Assembly (NCBI GenBank): GCA_027307115.1
Contig: DAHUXN010000087.1
Span: 1 to 32,768, forward strand
Direction of reading: 5' to 3'
Length of the DNA: 32,768 bases
Source: Acidobacteriota bacterium
GTDB lineage: Bacteria; Acidobacteriota; Terriglobia; Acidiferrales; UBA7541
Both the position numbers and the translations under genes were made by a program. Positions 31,239-32,768 of this stretch are shown here, piece after piece. The notes beneath the pieces were generated by a model. The model was not told the origin of the DNA. It did no database searches and saw only the letters and a list, made by a program, of their open reading frames with translations. How positions within the stretch are numbered: position 1 is the first letter of the stretch; every line of letters begins with the position of its first letter.

Positions 31239-32378
31239 TCACTGTCCGCCGATTTTTTCCAGCGTTTGCCGCGCAAGGCTGCGATACGGGCTGTCGACGT
31301 TGACGGCTTGAGTGAGAATTCGGCGCGCCTCAGCGATCCGCTTCATTTTCGCCAGCGTGAATCCCCAGCGATACAGATTTCGGCCGTAGCTGAAATTATC
31401 CGCCTTGAGGAGCGGACTGGCCTGCTGAAACGACTGAATCGCGGCCGCGTTCTTGCCCTGATTCACGTAGACTTCGCCGAGCGCCGATAGCGCCAGTCCC
31501 TTTTGCATCGATGCCTGCTGCTGCCATTGCGCGTCAGTCAGTCCTTCTGGTTTCGTCGCCGACGGGAGCGCCGCCAGAGCTTTCTTCGCATCCGCTTCGG
31601 CTATCGTGAGCTGCTGATTGCGATCGCTCCAATAGTCCGCAACCAGCACCAGAACTGTCGTGTTGTTTGGATCATCCTTCAAGGCTTTCTGCGCGGCATC
31701 GAGCATTTTCGCGTTTTCTCTCGCCGCCTGGTAAGCCAGCACGGTCCCTATCTCCGCATTTTTTGTGTACGGCGAATCGGGAAATGCGGTCACGTAATGG
31801 TCGAGCATCTGCGCCCGAGTTGCAGGATCGGACGCTTTGACGGCGCCGCCGTAGAACGCGTATTCGACATATTGCACATCGGGATCGGCCGCTTTCAGCT
31901 TCTCCGCTTTTGCCTGTTCCCAATCCGCCGCGCTGGTTCCCGCGGGCGCGGGCAACGCTTTGTATCGCGTCAAAATTTCTCCGGTGATGTCGCCATAACG
32001 CAGCATCTTCGCTGCATCGCCGGATTGCTCCGCTGCGCGAACCAGATTTACGGCTGTCTCAAAATTGTCCGGGTCAATGGCGAGTGCTTTGTCGCCGTAC
32101 TCGAATGCCTTGTCGTAATTTTTTTCCGCGATATAAGCGCTGACGTAAAGCTGGTCAGCCAGCAGCGCGAGATCGCCCGTCGCGTGTTCCGCCGAAAATT
32201 TGTCGAGCAAAGCAATCTTCTGCGCCGGGTCTTGCGCGGCGTAAATTGCGGAGACCTCCGCGTCTTCCGGCGTGCCCGCTGCTACCCCTACGCTTTTCCC
32301 AATTTGCGCCGATGCACTTCCCGCCGTCGCTGGAATTATCAGGATGATCAGGCTCACGATCAGACTCGCGCGCCGCAT
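31239..32378 (-). CDS. Exported TPR-repeat protein
   Basis: 379 residues from ATG 32378, which has GGAGGT four bases upstream; the GTG at 32384 lies inside that ribosome site. A signal peptide (about 1-25, ending SASAQ) is followed by TPR-like helical pairs, for example NYDKAFEYGDKALAIDPDNFETAVNLV, KMLDAAQKALKDDPNNTTVLVLVA and SALGEVYVNQGKNAAAIQSFQQASPLL. TPRs mediate protein binding; the partner is unknown and the protein should be periplasmic or envelope-bound. It is convergent with the pilin cluster and follows the AsmA-like gene on the same strand. Confidence 0.82.
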   Translation of the reverse strand: MRRASLIVSLIILIIPATAGSASAQIGKSVGVAAGTPEDAEVSAIYAAQDPAQKIALLDKFSAEHATGDLALLADQLYVSAYIAEKNYDKAFEYGDKALAIDPDNFETAVNLVRAAEQSGDAAKMLRYGDITGEILTRYKALPAPAGTSAADWEQAKAEKLKAADPDVQYVEYAFYGGAVKASDPATRAQMLDHYVTAFPDSPYTKNAEIGTVLAYQAARENAKMLDAAQKALKDDPNNTTVLVLVADYWSDRNQQLTIAEADAKKALAALPSATKPEGLTDAQWQQQASMQKGLALSALGEVYVNQGKNAAAIQSFQQASPLLKADNFSYGRNLYRWGFTLAKMKRIAEARRILTQAVNVDSPYRSLARQTLEKIGGQ

Positions 32379-32516
32379 ACGCACCTCCGCTTCTTTGATT
32401 CGTTGTTCTCAGCGAAGCGTCCCGGACAAGCGTCATGGCGACGCCTGCCGGGCGTCGATTTTGGCGCGAGCATAACAGAATCCGCCGCGCGGGGCAGAAG
32501 AAAAATAGCCAATCAG

Positions 32517-32768
32517 CTATTGCGAGGAGGCTCGGCGAGTCACACGCGTTAGTGTTGGAGAGTTGAGAGCGCCTGTCAATGTAAAGACGCCGAAGGGATT
32601 TTTGTTCGGCGCATCGCTTACGGGCACGGGCGCCAGGCTCGCGACTTTGTCACTCGCGAGCGGTGTAAATTCCAAATCTAACTGGCGTTTAAAATCAACA
32701 TAGCCAGCAGCGTTGTAGGCCGCGGCCTGAGTTTCGAGATGCAATCTGGAGAAGCGCACTTGCCCGTC
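32517..32768 (-). CDS. C-terminus of a probable AsmA-family protein (partial)
   Basis: The frame is open to the window edge, so the N-terminus lies beyond 32768. The visible 83 residues (VRFSRLHLETQAAAYNAAG, VDFKRQLDLEFTPL, then NPFGVFTLTGALNSPTLTRV) match the end of AsmA-like repeats, where a strand pair of the type G-VDF-LDLEF precedes a short tail. AsmA-family proteins are large periplasmic bridge-like proteins involved in lipid transport or outer-membrane assembly. The call rests on a short segment. Confidence 0.5.
   Translation of the reverse strand, partial: DGQVRFSRLHLETQAAAYNAAGYVDFKRQLDLEFTPLASDKVASLAPVPVSDAPNKNPFGVFTLTGALNSPTLTRVTRRASSQ

Noticed and set aside
32439-32457. Hairpin CGACGCC/GGCGTCG as terminator after the AsmA-like gene
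   Set aside because: No T-run follows on the minus strand, and only a short ATTTT follows on the plus strand where no gene ends.

Overview
The window reads as chromosomal DNA from an Acidobacteriota bacterium. The strongest pointer is the 814-residue orphan MacB/FtsX-type permease at 5623-8067, whose duplicated architecture is that of the acidobacterial duplicated orphan permeases (ADOP). High GC with GCG/CGC-rich codons, a PEGA/Ig/OmpA cell-surface protein, ergothioneine genes and abundant palindromic intergenic repeats fit the same phylum. The phylum call is inference; there is no rRNA or universal marker set here to prove it.

Layout. 1-1206: repeat-rich DNA with one PilZ-type gene. 1207-2656 (minus): B-box/membrane protein, then a zinc-type MDR dehydrogenase. 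2885-4999 (plus): XdhC-like and MobA/MocA-like maturation proteins for molybdenum hydroxylases, then a small membrane protein. 5141-8067 (minus): IscU-like scaffold and the ADOP permease. 8477-10243: OmpA-family surface protein, followed by a GYD protein (minus). 10825-15062 (plus): BtuF-like binding protein, Nudix hydrolase, then amidase, GerMN protein, rph and rdgB packed end to end. 15207-17564: egtB-egtD. 17657-18050 (minus): two very small genes, one of them a 57-codon membrane protein. 18268-18933: DedA protein. 19234-23457 (minus): HEAT protein, galT, YdcF-like, bactofilin and a methyltransferase-like protein. 23507-25940: tadA, two unknown genes, a BrnT/BrnA toxin-antitoxin pair and tRNA-Ser(CGA). 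26776-30951: minor-pilin cluster (FimT/GspH-, PilV-, PilW-, PilX-like) plus an exported coiled-coil protein. 31239-32768 (minus): TPR protein and the C-terminus of a probable AsmA-type protein.

Themes. Genes form short functional pairs: XdhC with MobA-like, egtB with egtD, brnT with brnA, bactofilin with a methyltransferase-like partner, and the four prepilins. Most of these have 4-bp ATGA overlaps or gaps under 60 bp.

The least ordinary feature is the intergenic repeat system. Elements share constant words (GCAGATTCC ... GGAATGACA) around interchangeable hairpins. Two copies keep four hairpin base pairs by compensatory change. Two other copies have inverted ends and fill the gap between convergent genes. 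Repeats also appear to have supplied the stop codon or last residues of at least two genes. A separate 65-bp repeat has copied the start of the MobA-like gene three times. I saw no CRISPR array, transposase, integrase or rRNA.
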